DNA from: Candidatus Saccharimonadota bacterium
GTDB lineage: Bacteria > Patescibacteriota > Saccharimonadia > Saccharimonadales > UBA10212
Length of the DNA: 64,000 bases
Direction: 5' to 3'
NCBI GenBank assembly: GCA_016176605.1
Contig: JACOWW010000002.1
Location: forward strand, 64,846 to 128,845
Below the pieces are notes generated by a model. That model had not been told where the DNA came from, made no database searches, and saw nothing but the letters and a program-made list of their open reading frames with translations. Position numbers and translations under genes: made by a program. Positions 1 to 6,830 of the stretch are shown piece after piece (position 1 is the first letter of the stretch; the number at the start of each line of letters is the position of its first letter).

Positions 1-1
1 A

Positions 2-418
2 GTCCAGCACTACGGCGAAGAAATCGAAGAGATGAACCACCTCTATGGCGGTATCAAAGAACTGCACGCTAGGCCCGGTGCTGTTTTTGTAGTTGATATG
101 CAAAACGATGAGATAGCCGTCAAAGAAGCCCGCAAGTTAGGTGTTCCAGTTGTCGGTCTGACCGACACCAATGTTGACCCCACCATTGCCGACTATCCAA
201 TCCCATGTAACGATGATGCGACTAAGACCATAAATTTAGTTTTGGATTATGTGCAACAAGCTATTGCTGATGGCCAAACCAAGGTCAAAAAAACAGCCAC
301 AGACGAAAAACCAGAAGCGGCCGGCGCTAAAATTGCAGCCGCGACCAAAGAAACAGATGGCAAAGAACAGAAGACAGAAAAAGAAACTGTAACTGCGCCA
401 GTGAAAGGTATAGGCTAG
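2..418 (+). CDS. rpsB: 30S ribosomal protein uS2, C-terminal part (cut by window edge)
   Basis: The reading frame is open from base 2, so the gene begins outside the window. The visible part matches the C-terminal half of uS2: a stretch with FVVDMQNDEIAVKEARKLG, then PVVGLTDTNVDP and DYPIPCNDDA, which are the family's hallmark segments. uS2 binds the 30S subunit and is needed for initiation. The last 50 residues are a Lys/Glu/Ala-rich tail beyond the normal fold, which is common in this family. The stop lies 4 bases before the tsf start, so rpsB and tsf form the usual two-gene unit. Identity is secure; only the true start is unseen. Confidence 0.95.
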   Translation, partial: VQHYGEEIEEMNHLYGGIKELHARPGAVFVVDMQNDEIAVKEARKLGVPVVGLTDTNVDPTIADYPIPCNDDATKTINLVLDYVQQAIADGQTKVKKTATDEKPEAAGAKIAAATKETDGKEQKTEKETVTAPVKGIG

Positions 419-422
419 AATC

Positions 423-887
423 ATGACAAATATTGATATTAGCGAAGTAAAGCGTTTGCGCGAGCTGACAGGAGTCGGCATCACTGACGCGAAGGCTGCG
501 CTGGTGGAAGCCGAAGGTGATTTTGACAAGGCGCTGGCAGCCATGCGCAAAAAAGGCTTAACGAAGGCAGATAAACGCAGCGAGCGCGAGGCCAGAGCGG
601 GGCTAATTGGCGGCTACGTGCATGATGGCCGCATCGGCGTTTTGGTAGAAGTAAATTGCGAGACCGACTTTGTGGCTAAAACTGATGAATTTAAAGAATT
701 AGTCAAGGATTTGTGCCTACATATCGCCGCCAGCGAACCCGAAGATGTAAAAATGCTCCTTGACCAACCTTTCGTCAAAAATCCAGAAATTACCGTAGGC
801 GATTATATTAAAGAACATGTCGCTAAACTGGGCGAAAACATTGTCATTAGGCGCTTTGCACGCATGGCGCTAGGCGAGGTAAATTAA
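423..887 (+). CDS. tsf: Elongation factor Ts (short form)
   Basis: EF-Ts recycles EF-Tu by exchanging GDP for GTP. The N-terminal UBA-like domain (residues 5-50, with VKRLRELTGVGITDAKAAL) and the core segment VEVNCETDFVAKTDEF are clear. The protein is only 154 residues, against about 280 in E. coli, so the second core repeat and coiled coil are absent, as in other compact EF-Ts proteins. It follows rpsB directly. The expected next gene, pyrH, is not present here; two inverted small genes and then frr follow. Confidence 0.95.
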   Translation: MTNIDISEVKRLRELTGVGITDAKAALVEAEGDFDKALAAMRKKGLTKADKRSEREARAGLIGGYVHDGRIGVLVEVNCETDFVAKTDEFKELVKDLCLHIAASEPEDVKMLLDQPFVKNPEITVGDYIKEHVAKLGENIVIRRFARMALGEVN

Positions 888-929
888 AAAGACGGGTGCT
901 CTCGGAGCAGTTTTTCAACTGCTACCACG

Positions 930-983
930 AAGGTGCACCCGCCATTATCCCGACGGGTGCACCTTGGGGTGCGTTCCCGTCGG
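930..983. repeat. Overlapping inverted repeats after tsf
   Basis: Two mutually exclusive hairpins can form. One pairs 930-940 with 955-965 (arm AAGGTGCACCC, 11 bp). The other pairs CCCGACGGG near 949 with CCCGTCGGG near 975 and contains an inner GGTGC-type stem. The region lies between the convergent ends of tsf (+) and the small minus-strand gene ending at 1010, so it may act as a two-way stop for transcription. There is no T-run, so it is not a classical intrinsic terminator. Confidence 0.5.
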
Positions 984-1009
984 GGGCGGAGGAGAAACCG
1001 AAAAGGCGA

Positions 1010-1195
1010 TCATGCTCGCTTCTTTCGACCTAATCGGCGACTGATGGCGTCTGGTAGCGCCAGGAGTATGACTATGAGTCCGACTCCTGTGCAAGCAAGT
1101 CCGATAAGCATGTTGCGAGCATCCTGGTCGCCATTGAGCGCATCAGCGATCGTGTCCGTAAAGGCGTTCTCTGCGTAGTACGGCTTCTTTATCAT
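1010..1195 (-). CDS. Small single-pass membrane protein, unknown
   Basis: A 61-residue protein starting at the ATG at 1195, not at the longer upstream start in the ORF track. A strong ribosome-binding site (AGGAGA) lies about 7 bases upstream of this ATG. It has one hydrophobic segment (LIGLACTGVGLIVILLALP) followed by a basic tail RRLGRKKRA, so the C-terminus should be cytoplasmic. I do not recognise a family. It lies 11 bases downstream of another small membrane gene on the same strand, so the two are probably co-transcribed against their neighbours. Confidence 0.6.
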   Translation of the reverse strand: MIKKPYYAENAFTDTIADALNGDQDARNMLIGLACTGVGLIVILLALPDAISRRLGRKKRA

Positions 1196-1206
1196 CACGT
1201 CTCCTG

Positions 1207-1530
1207 CTAGTAGGGTCGTGGCTCGAAGAAGCCCTGCCAATCCATGAGAACCAGGGCGAACAGGCCAGCAAATGCCAATCCACCGCCACTGGCAGCGATC
1301 ACAAACTCCCACGACAGGCTCGTAATCGCGACCGCGGAACCGGCAGCGCAAGCTGCCGATACTCCAGTCGCAACCACGGCACGCCGGAGAAGCTTCACCT
1401 TCATTTCGCGGGGCAGAATTTCGCTGTTGCCAGGGTCATCGCACCAACCGGAGCCATTGGCGAAGCCCAATGCGGCCACAGCGAGCGCGATGAGCGCGAA
1501 AAGTGACAGTCCTACAGCCAGGAATTCCAC
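1207..1530 (-). CDS. Small multi-pass membrane protein, unknown
   Basis: A 107-residue protein starting with GTG at 1530, preceded directly by a near-perfect Shine-Dalgarno AGGAGGAG, which settles the start. Three hydrophobic stretches are visible: the first 20 residues, a segment around AVVATGVSAACAAG, and one around GGGLAFAGLFALVL. No family was recognised. With the 61-residue gene downstream it forms a two-gene unit on the minus strand, in the slot between tsf and frr where pyrH usually lies. The strong Shine-Dalgarno sites differ from most window genes and suggest later acquisition. Confidence 0.6.
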   Translation of the reverse strand: MEFLAVGLSLFALIALAVAALGFANGSGWCDDPGNSEILPREMKVKLLRRAVVATGVSAACAAGSAVAITSLSWEFVIAASGGGLAFAGLFALVLMDWQGFFEPRPY

Positions 1531-1556
1531 TTCTCCTCCTTAAACCGGAAAGAACA

Positions 1557-1578
1557 GGCCAACACGGATGTGTTGGCC
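1557..1578. repeat. Perfect 9-bp hairpin between divergent genes
   Basis: GGCCAACAC and GTGTTGGCC are separated by four bases. It sits between the minus-strand membrane pair and frr and would lie in the 5' leader of the minus-strand transcript. It has no T-tail. It could be an operator or a leader hairpin; the sequence alone does not decide. Confidence 0.45.
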
Positions 1579-1642
1579 CGCGTTGACGATAAAGTAATTA
1601 ACCCACAAAAGCGTAAATTATTCAATCTGATAAAATTTAAAC

Positions 1643-2206
1643 ATGAGCCCCAGTCAGATTTTGGAGGAAGTCAGAAGAAAAATAGACGCCGCTACGGCGC
1701 ATTTACAAGATGAGTTAAAAAAACTGCGCACCGGCCGGGCCCACCCCAGCATGCTCGATAGCGTAATGGTCGAGGCTTACGGACAAACTATGCCGCTTAG
1801 AAGCGTGGCGGGAATAACCGCGCCTGAACCGCAGCTGCTGCAAATCAGTCCCTTTGATCCAAGTAACTTACAGCCCATCGCCGAAGCCATCAGAAATGAC
1901 CAGTCACTCGGATTAACACCAACCGACGACGGCCGGGTAGTACGCATTAATCTACCCCCTATGACAGCTGAAAACCGCCAAGCTATGGTTAAAGTTCTAA
2001 ACCAAAAAGTCGAAGATTGCTTTGTGGCGGTGCGCCAAGCCCGCCACGACGCTTTTCACAAGGCGGAACAAGCCGAAAAAGCCAAAGAAATCGGTAAAGA
2101 TGAGCTAGAACGGTTCAAAAAACAAGCCGATGAATTAGTTGCCCAACAAAAGACCCAAGTCGAACAACTATCAAAATCAAAAGAACAAGAAATTCTAACA
2201 GTCTAG
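1643..2206 (+). CDS. frr: Ribosome recycling factor
   Basis: RRF works with EF-G to split the post-termination ribosome. The 187-residue length is typical. The diagnostic start of the long helical domain, LKKLRTGRAHPSMLD, is present near residues 26-40, followed by the small beta domain (AYGQTMPLRSVAGI) and a long charged helix at the C-terminus. A -10-like TAAAAT ends 6 bases before the ATG, so the transcript probably has almost no leader. The usual partner pyrH is missing upstream. Confidence 0.96.
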   Translation: MSPSQILEEVRRKIDAATAHLQDELKKLRTGRAHPSMLDSVMVEAYGQTMPLRSVAGITAPEPQLLQISPFDPSNLQPIAEAIRNDQSLGLTPTDDGRVVRINLPPMTAENRQAMVKVLNQKVEDCFVAVRQARHDAFHKAEQAEKAKEIGKDELERFKKQADELVAQQKTQVEQLSKSKEQEILTV

Positions 2207-2290
2207 GGGGGCAGTGGTCAGTAATCAGTGGTCAGTATTCAAAAACTGGACCCTGAACCCTGACAACTGAGCCCTGATATACTAGAGCAT
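2207..2290. repeat. Iterated-word inverted array before rseP
   Basis: The left part repeats variants of CAGTGGTCAGTAATCAGTGG. The right part repeats CTGAACCCTGACAACTGAG, roughly the reverse complement. This is one of a set of intergenic blocks in the window with the same layout but a different repeated word. The rseP -10 box (TATACT, 2278-2283) lies at its right edge. Confidence 0.6.
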
Positions 2291-3460
2291 ATGCAGATTC
2301 TTCTGGCTATTTTAGGTTTTGCCCTTTTTATCGGACTGGTCTTAATCCACGAGTGGGGGCACTTTATCATCGCCCGCCGCAATGGCGTGGAAGTAGAAGA
2401 GTTTGGCCTAGGTTTGCCGCCCAGAGCCTGGCGCAAAAAACTAAAGTCTGGCATGGTGATTAGCCTAAATTGGTTGCCGCTGGGCGGCTTTGTGAAGTTA
2501 AAAGGCGAACACGACAGTGATGACCGGCCCGGCAGTCTCGGCGCTGCCAGTTTATGGGCAAAGACCAAAATTATGATGGCCGGGGTTACTATGAATCTTA
2601 TTGCCGGCCTGGTATTGCTAACAACTTTAGCTTTTATTGGCATTCCCAAACTGATTGATAACCAATTCTCAGTTCCTAGTGACACTAAAGTCATCCACCG
2701 CCAGCTGCTAGTAGGTTATATAGAACCGGATTCGCCTGCCCAAAAAGCCGGACTTTCCGGCCGCGACACCATTAAGTCGATAAGTGCTGGCGGCCAGACC
2801 CGAAATATTACGACTGCCGAAGACATGAACAAGGCTACGACCGCTTTTGCCGGCCAAATGGTACAGCTGACAATTAGCCGCAGTGGGAAAGAGCAGGTAA
2901 AAGATATAACTCTGCGCAGCGCGGCGGAAGTTGAACCAACCAAAAACACGGACAATCCCAAAGGCTATTTGGGTATCAGCCCCAACGAACTTTCGGCCTA
3001 CCGGGCCACGTGGAGCGCGCCGATCGTCGCGCTTGGTTTTACAAAACAGCTAGTGGTACTAACCATCCAGGGGCTAGGCCATGCGCTTAGCGGGCTAGGG
3101 TCGGCAATCGCCGGAACTGTGACTGGCAATGAACAAGCTCGCATCAAAGGCCAGACACAGGCTACTGACCAAGTTGGCGGGCCGGTGGCCATCGGCGCAA
3201 TTCTTTGGGGCGGCGGCAGTTTGGGTTTTAACTTCGTAATTATGGTCATAGCTGTGTTATCGTTGACCCTCGCCTTGATGAACGTGCTGCCGCTGCCTGT
3301 TCTTGATGGTGGCCGGTTAGTTATGATGCTAATCAGCCGCGGCGTCCTGCACCGGCCGCTTAGCAAAAAGACCGAGGAACGCCTAGTGGGCGCCAGCATG
3401 GCATTATTGTTAGTGCTGTTCGCTTTAATTACTATTGTCGATGTCCGCAGATTTTTCTAA
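2291..3460 (+). CDS. rseP: Site-2 intramembrane zinc protease (RseP/M50 family)
   Basis: A membrane metalloprotease that cuts transmembrane substrates such as anti-sigma factors or signal-peptide remnants. The zinc motif HEWGH is at residues 20-24 in the first membrane helix. A PDZ domain lies near residues 135-200 (VGYIEPDSPAQKAGLSGRD), and the second active-site motif NVLPLPVLDGG is near residue 335. Length 389 is normal. TATACT ends 7 bases before the ATG, suggesting a leaderless mRNA. Its 3' end overlaps the next protease gene, so the two are probably co-expressed. The substrate is unknown. Confidence 0.92.
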   Translation: MQILLAILGFALFIGLVLIHEWGHFIIARRNGVEVEEFGLGLPPRAWRKKLKSGMVISLNWLPLGGFVKLKGEHDSDDRPGSLGAASLWAKTKIMMAGVTMNLIAGLVLLTTLAFIGIPKLIDNQFSVPSDTKVIHRQLLVGYIEPDSPAQKAGLSGRDTIKSISAGGQTRNITTAEDMNKATTAFAGQMVQLTISRSGKEQVKDITLRSAAEVEPTKNTDNPKGYLGISPNELSAYRATWSAPIVALGFTKQLVVLTIQGLGHALSGLGSAIAGTVTGNEQARIKGQTQATDQVGGPVAIGAILWGGGSLGFNFVIMVIAVLSLTLALMNVLPLPVLDGGRLVMMLISRGVLHRPLSKKTEERLVGASMALLLVLFALITIVDVRRFF

Positions 3461-4229
3461 GGAGCCAAAAGCTAAAAGCCACCCTTCGACTTCGCTCAGG
3501 GCTGGAAAGCTAACAGCTGATCTCGGGGGGCCGGTTCGGGTAATTCTGGCGGCCTTTGGAATATTTCTTGCAAGCCAGTTTATTGCCGTGCTCTTGATAG
3601 GAATCGGTCTGAATTTTGCCGGCGTGCAGCAAAACATAGACCAGTCCGCCGCCGCCCAATTTTTTTATATTTTGCTAGCCGAGGGCGTGGCTATTGGCAG
3701 TATCTATTGGTTGCTCAAGCGGCGGGGGCTTACATTATCTGCCATCGGCCTAGGGCAGAAGCTGGCCTGGCGTGACTTCAAGTGGGCTGCGGCTGGTTTT
3801 TTGGCATTTTACGGCCTGGCGGTGGCCGTGACGGTGCTTTTAACCATATTTATTCCTAGTTTTGACGCGGACCAAGCCCAAGATGTTGGCTTTAATTATT
3901 TATCAACCCCGCTAGATCAAATTATCGCCCTGGTGGCTTTGGTAGCACTGCCATCAATCGGCGAGGAAATACTTATGCGGGGGTATCTCTACTCCGGACT
4001 ACGCCTGCGCATGACCTTTTTTCCGGCGATGATTATAACCAGCCTGCTTTTTGGTGCGGCCCACCTAACTACCGGCGTCAAAGGCGCCCTGTGGGCCGCC
4101 GGTGTATCGACATTTATTTTGTCTGTGGTTTTAGTCTATTTGCGCGAGCGCACTGGCGCGCTATATGCACCGATTATGGTCCACGGGTTTAATAATTTAG
4201 TCGCCTTTTTGGTCCACTTCCACTCCTAG
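3441..4229 (+). CDS. CPBP family intramembrane protease
   Basis: A polytopic membrane protein with the CPBP (Abi/CAAX-protease-like) motifs: EExxxR in GEEILMRG, FxxxH in FGAAH and HxxxN in HGFNN. Family members cleave prenylated or other membrane peptides. The start is uncertain: ATG 3441 overlaps rseP by 20 bases, and a TTG lies 6 bases earlier. The N-terminal 15-25 residues are odd: they carry SHPSTSLRAGK, encoded by a 35-bp repeat also present in prfB, so the N-terminus was probably extended by an inserted element. The stop lies inside an inverted-repeat arm. Confidence 0.85.
   Translation: MSADFSKEPKAKSHPSTSLRAGKLTADLGGPVRVILAAFGIFLASQFIAVLLIGIGLNFAGVQQNIDQSAAAQFFYILLAEGVAIGSIYWLLKRRGLTLSAIGLGQKLAWRDFKWAAAGFLAFYGLAVAVTVLLTIFIPSFDADQAQDVGFNYLSTPLDQIIALVALVALPSIGEEILMRGYLYSGLRLRMTFFPAMIITSLLFGAAHLTTGVKGALWAAGVSTFILSVVLVYLRERTGALYAPIMVHGFNNLVAFLVHFHS
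3477..3511 (+). repeat. 35-bp in-frame repeat encoding SHPSTSLRAGK (copy 1)
   Basis: The 35-bp stretch contains CCCTTCGACTTCGCTCAGGG. It matches 24883-24917 inside prfB with a single mismatch and is read in the same frame in both genes. A shorter relative occurs at the 3' end of mraZ (about 55966-55990). It behaves like an element tolerated in coding regions. Confidence 0.85.
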
Positions 4230-4398
4230 ACTTTGCACCGCGATTAGCCTGCCAGCCAGCGAAGCTGCCAGCATCGCTAATCGCTTGTGGCGCATTACTT
4301 CGTTAGAGCCTCCGCTACTCGTTCTCTGTATTTTCCTATACAGTTCGCTTCGTTGCTCGGCTCTTCCTTGTACTGCATCCACATGCAAAGCCTAGGAG
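4223..4398 (-). repeat. About 175-bp element with 15-bp terminal inverted repeats
   Basis: CTCCTAGACTTTGCA (4223-4237) pairs with 4384-4398 with one mismatch, and the stop codon of the CPBP gene lies inside the left arm. The interior has a further hairpin (GCGATTAG with CTAATCGC) and, on the minus strand, the motif AGTACAAGGAAGAG followed by a GAGCAACG-type word, shared with copies near 25.6, 31.9, 32.4 and 40.3 kb. There is no coding capacity of its own that I would defend. It resembles a MITE-like or palindromic repeat. Confidence 0.65.
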
Positions 4399-4418
4399 CA
4401 AGCGGCTAGAATTTCTAC

Positions 4419-4447
4419 TTGCCAATTTTCAAACAAACAGATTTAAT
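4419..4447 (+). promoter_or_regulatory. Promoter for the proS leader and operon
   Basis: TTGCCA (4419-4424), a 17-base spacer and TTTAAT (4442-4447) match the sigma-70 consensus at 4/6 and 5/6 positions or better. The predicted start is near 4454, two bases before the leader-peptide ATG at 4456. Confidence 0.6.
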
Positions 4448-4455
4448 TAAGTGTA

Positions 4456-4506
4456 ATGAGATACCAAAGTACGTTTTCTGTTCTGCCCATCCCGCGACCT
4501 GCCTAG
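4456..4506 (+). CDS. Proline-rich leader peptide of the proS attenuator
   Basis: A 16-codon ORF ending in LPIPRPA and a TAG. Three of its last seven sense codons are proline (CCC, CCG, CCT). It starts within about 2 bases of the predicted transcription start. It lies upstream of a terminator and antiterminator pair and of prolyl-tRNA synthetase two genes downstream, which is the expected layout for ribosome-stalling control by charged tRNA-Pro. Too short for the ORF track; its translation is inferred, not shown. Confidence 0.65.
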   Translation: MRYQSTFSVLPIPRPA

Positions 4507-4508
4507 CA

Positions 4509-4563
4509 GTCGGGGTATCTTGTATTTCATTAACGCAGGCGGCCCCGACGAAGGGGCATTTTT
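4509..4563 (+). promoter_or_regulatory. Terminator and antiterminator of the proS leader
   Basis: The terminator is GCCCC-GACGAA-GGGGC followed by ATTTTT (4542-4563). A competing 7-bp pairing joins GTCGGGG (4509-4515) to CCCCGAC (4543-4549), helped by CCTGC near 4498 with GCAGG near 4536. A ribosome finishing the leader peptide would cover 4509-4515 and allow termination. A ribosome stalled on the Pro codons would leave it free and favour read-through. Confidence 0.65.
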
Positions 4564-4603
4564 AATGCTCGCCGTCTGCGAACATCATTGAAAGGATTAA
4601 AAA

Positions 4604-4936
4604 ATGGCAACGTACGAAGATTTTGAAAAACTAGACATTAGGGTCGGTAAGATTGTAGGAGTAGAAAATTTTCCTCAGGCGCGCAAGCCCACTTTTAAGC
4701 TAACGGTTGATTTTGGTCCTGAAATTGGAACCAAAAAATCATGCGCCCAATTGCCGCAAAACTATTCCGAAGCCGAACTTAAGAACAAATTAGTTCTTGG
4801 TGTGGTTAATTTTCCGGCTCGGCAAATTGGGCCGGCCGTATCTGAAGTTTTGACGTTAGGCGTGCCGGACCAAGAAGGTAACTGCATTTTAGTCACACCT
4901 GACAAAGATGTGCCCATTGGCGGCAAACTGTACTAG
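4604..4936 (+). CDS. CsaA-like tRNA-binding domain protein
   Basis: A 110-residue single OB-fold protein of the EMAP/Trbp111/CsaA group. It has LDIRVGKIVGVE near the N-terminus, a SCAQLPQNY-type turn, and GVVNFPARQIGP toward the middle. CsaA is described as a secretion-related chaperone, and related domains bind tRNA; which role applies here is not visible. It is 15 bases upstream of proS and downstream of the proposed proline attenuator, so it is probably co-regulated with prolyl-tRNA charging. Confidence 0.85.
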   Translation: MATYEDFEKLDIRVGKIVGVENFPQARKPTFKLTVDFGPEIGTKKSCAQLPQNYSEAELKNKLVLGVVNFPARQIGPAVSEVLTLGVPDQEGNCILVTPDKDVPIGGKLY

Positions 4937-4951
4937 AATGTAAGTTAAGCG

Positions 4952-6202
4952 ATGCGTAGATCACAAATATTTCTGAAAACCCGTAAAGAGGCGCCGGCTG
5001 ATGAGAAGGCTAGTAACGCCCAACTGCTTATTCGGGCCGGCTACATTCATAAAGACGCCGCTGGCGTTTATGCCTTGCTGCCTTTGGGGCTGAAAGTCGT
5101 TGAGAACATTAAGCAAGTAGTGCGCGAGGAGATGAACGCTATCGGCGGTGAAGAGTTGTTAATGACTACCCTGCAGCGAAAGGAACTTTGGTCTAAGACT
5201 GAGCGTTGGGACGATAAGGCCGTTGATATCTGGTTTAAAACCAAACTTAAAAACAATTCGGAAGTTGGACTAGCTTGGTCGCACGAAGAGCCAATCTCTG
5301 AAATGATGAGCGCATTCATTGCCAGTTACCGCGATTTGCCGGCTTATGTTTATCAGTTCCAGACCAAACTACGCAACGAACCTCGGGCCAAAAGCGGAAT
5401 TTTAAGATCCCGCGAGTTTATCATGAAAGACCTTTACTCTTTCAGTCGCGATGCCAAAGAGCACGAAGCCTATTACCAAAGAGTAATCGCTGCCTACCAC
5501 AAAATTTTTAAGCGGCTTGGGCTGGATGATATTACATATCTAACATTTGCCTCAGGCGAACCATTTACTCAATTTAGCCACGAGTTTCAAACAATCTTGC
5601 CAGCAGGTGAGGATGTAATTTATCTAGATAAGGTTAAAAAAACGGCTATCAACGAAGAAGTAATGAGCGACGAAGTTATAAAACAGCTGGGTCTTGATAA
5701 AAATAAACTGGCGAAAACTACTGCTGCAGAGGTTGGTAATATCTTTAACTTCGGCACCGCTAAAAGCCAAAAACTGGGCTTAACCTACACAGATGAGCGC
5801 GGAGCAGAAAAAGCAGTGGCATTAGGCTCTTATGGTATCGGCATAACGCGTTTGATGGGGGTTATGGCTGAACATTTCGCTGATGATAAAGGCTTGGTTT
5901 GGCCGGCGCTTGTAGCACCATTTGATGTTTATTTAGCCCGTTTGTCGGACAAAAAAACAGTGGTAGAAGCGGCCGATAAAGCCTATAGCCTATTGACAGA
6001 TTCTGGAGTTTCGGTACTATATGATGACCGTAGTGCGCGACCCGGCGAAATGTTCGCCGACGCCGATTTGATCGGGCTGCCCCAAAGGGTAGTGGTGAGT
6101 GAACAAACAATCAAAAAAGACTCGTTCGAGCTAAAGTCCCGCCAGGATCCAAAAGTGCACCTGTTTAAACTTGACGAACTGGCCGGAGCTTTACACGCTT
6201 GA
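4952..6202 (+). CDS. proS: Prolyl-tRNA synthetase (short bacterial form)
   Basis: Charges tRNA-Pro. At 416 residues it is shorter than the E. coli enzyme and lacks the large insertion (editing) domain between motifs 2 and 3. Class II motifs are present: LPLGLKVVENIKQVVREEM (motif 1), TKLRNEPRAKSGILRSREFIMKD (motif 2) and GSYGIGITRLMGV (motif 3). The C-terminal anticodon-binding domain carries YDDRSARPGEMFADADLIGLP. The gene follows the CsaA-like gene in one operon behind a Pro-codon leader peptide. Confidence 0.95.
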   Translation: MRRSQIFLKTRKEAPADEKASNAQLLIRAGYIHKDAAGVYALLPLGLKVVENIKQVVREEMNAIGGEELLMTTLQRKELWSKTERWDDKAVDIWFKTKLKNNSEVGLAWSHEEPISEMMSAFIASYRDLPAYVYQFQTKLRNEPRAKSGILRSREFIMKDLYSFSRDAKEHEAYYQRVIAAYHKIFKRLGLDDITYLTFASGEPFTQFSHEFQTILPAGEDVIYLDKVKKTAINEEVMSDEVIKQLGLDKNKLAKTTAAEVGNIFNFGTAKSQKLGLTYTDERGAEKAVALGSYGIGITRLMGVMAEHFADDKGLVWPALVAPFDVYLARLSDKKTVVEAADKAYSLLTDSGVSVLYDDRSARPGEMFADADLIGLPQRVVVSEQTIKKDSFELKSRQDPKVHLFKLDELAGALHA

Positions 6203-6270
6203 TATAATTAAGGCCCAGCCACAATTAGGAGACGTGACTCTTTGAAAGAAAGGTCTGTATTTAGACTCTC

Positions 6271-6732
6271 ATGAAGAAACTATTCAATTTAACCCAAAAC
6301 GGGCTAGACGAGCTAAAAAAGGAGCTCAAACACCTGCTGGATCAGCGCCACGGGATTGCTGATCGGATTAAACAAGCCCGCGAGCTGGGGGATCTATCCG
6401 AAAATGCCGAATACCAGACGGCCCGCGAAGAACAGGATAGATTAGAGACGCGCATAGGCGAGCTGGAACATGTGGTGTTTAATAGTAAACTAATCAAAAA
6501 ACCCAAAAGTAATGGTCGTGTAAAGTTAGGCTCCACTGTTAAGTTAAGAAGCGCTGATGGCAAATCTAAAGAATTTCAAGTAGTCGGCACTATGGAAGCC
6601 GACCCGCTCAGCGGCAAAATCAGCGACGAATCACCAATTGGCAAAGTCCTAATCGACAATAAAGTCGGCGACAAGGTAGTAATAAAGCTCCCAAACGAAA
6701 ATTCCACCTACAAAATCACCTCCATCTCCTAG
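6271..6732 (+). CDS. greA: Transcription elongation factor GreA
   Basis: Stimulates transcript cleavage by stalled RNA polymerase. The 153-residue length, the N-terminal coiled coil with ARELGDLSENAEYQTAREEQ, and the C-terminal FKBP-like domain (SPIGKVLIDNKVGD) are standard. The acidic tip residues of the coiled coil (GDLSENAEY) are intact. A TATAAT-type box lies at about 6204, leaving a leader of some 55 bases before the ATG. Confidence 0.96.
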   Translation: MKKLFNLTQNGLDELKKELKHLLDQRHGIADRIKQARELGDLSENAEYQTAREEQDRLETRIGELEHVVFNSKLIKKPKSNGRVKLGSTVKLRSADGKSKEFQVVGTMEADPLSGKISDESPIGKVLIDNKVGDKVVIKLPNENSTYKITSIS

Positions 6733-6829
6733 AGAAGCAACTAGAAACTAGGAATTAGTAACTAGGTACGAAAAATCATCGTGATATTTTTATACTAGTT
6801 TCTATTTACTAATTACTATTTACTAGTAG
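6733..6829. repeat. Iterated-word inverted array before lysS
   Basis: The left half repeats variants of AACTAGAAACTAGG and the right half repeats variants of CTATTTACTAATTACTATT, its approximate reverse complement. The two halves could form one long imperfect hairpin ending just before the lysS ATG. The same word family recurs at 21.96 and 27.54 kb. Confidence 0.65.
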
Positions 6830-6830
6830 T

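Noticed and set aside
933-1178. 81-residue plus-strand ORF after tsf
   Set aside because: Antisense shadow of the small minus-strand membrane gene, which has a strong Shine-Dalgarno and hydrophobic segments.
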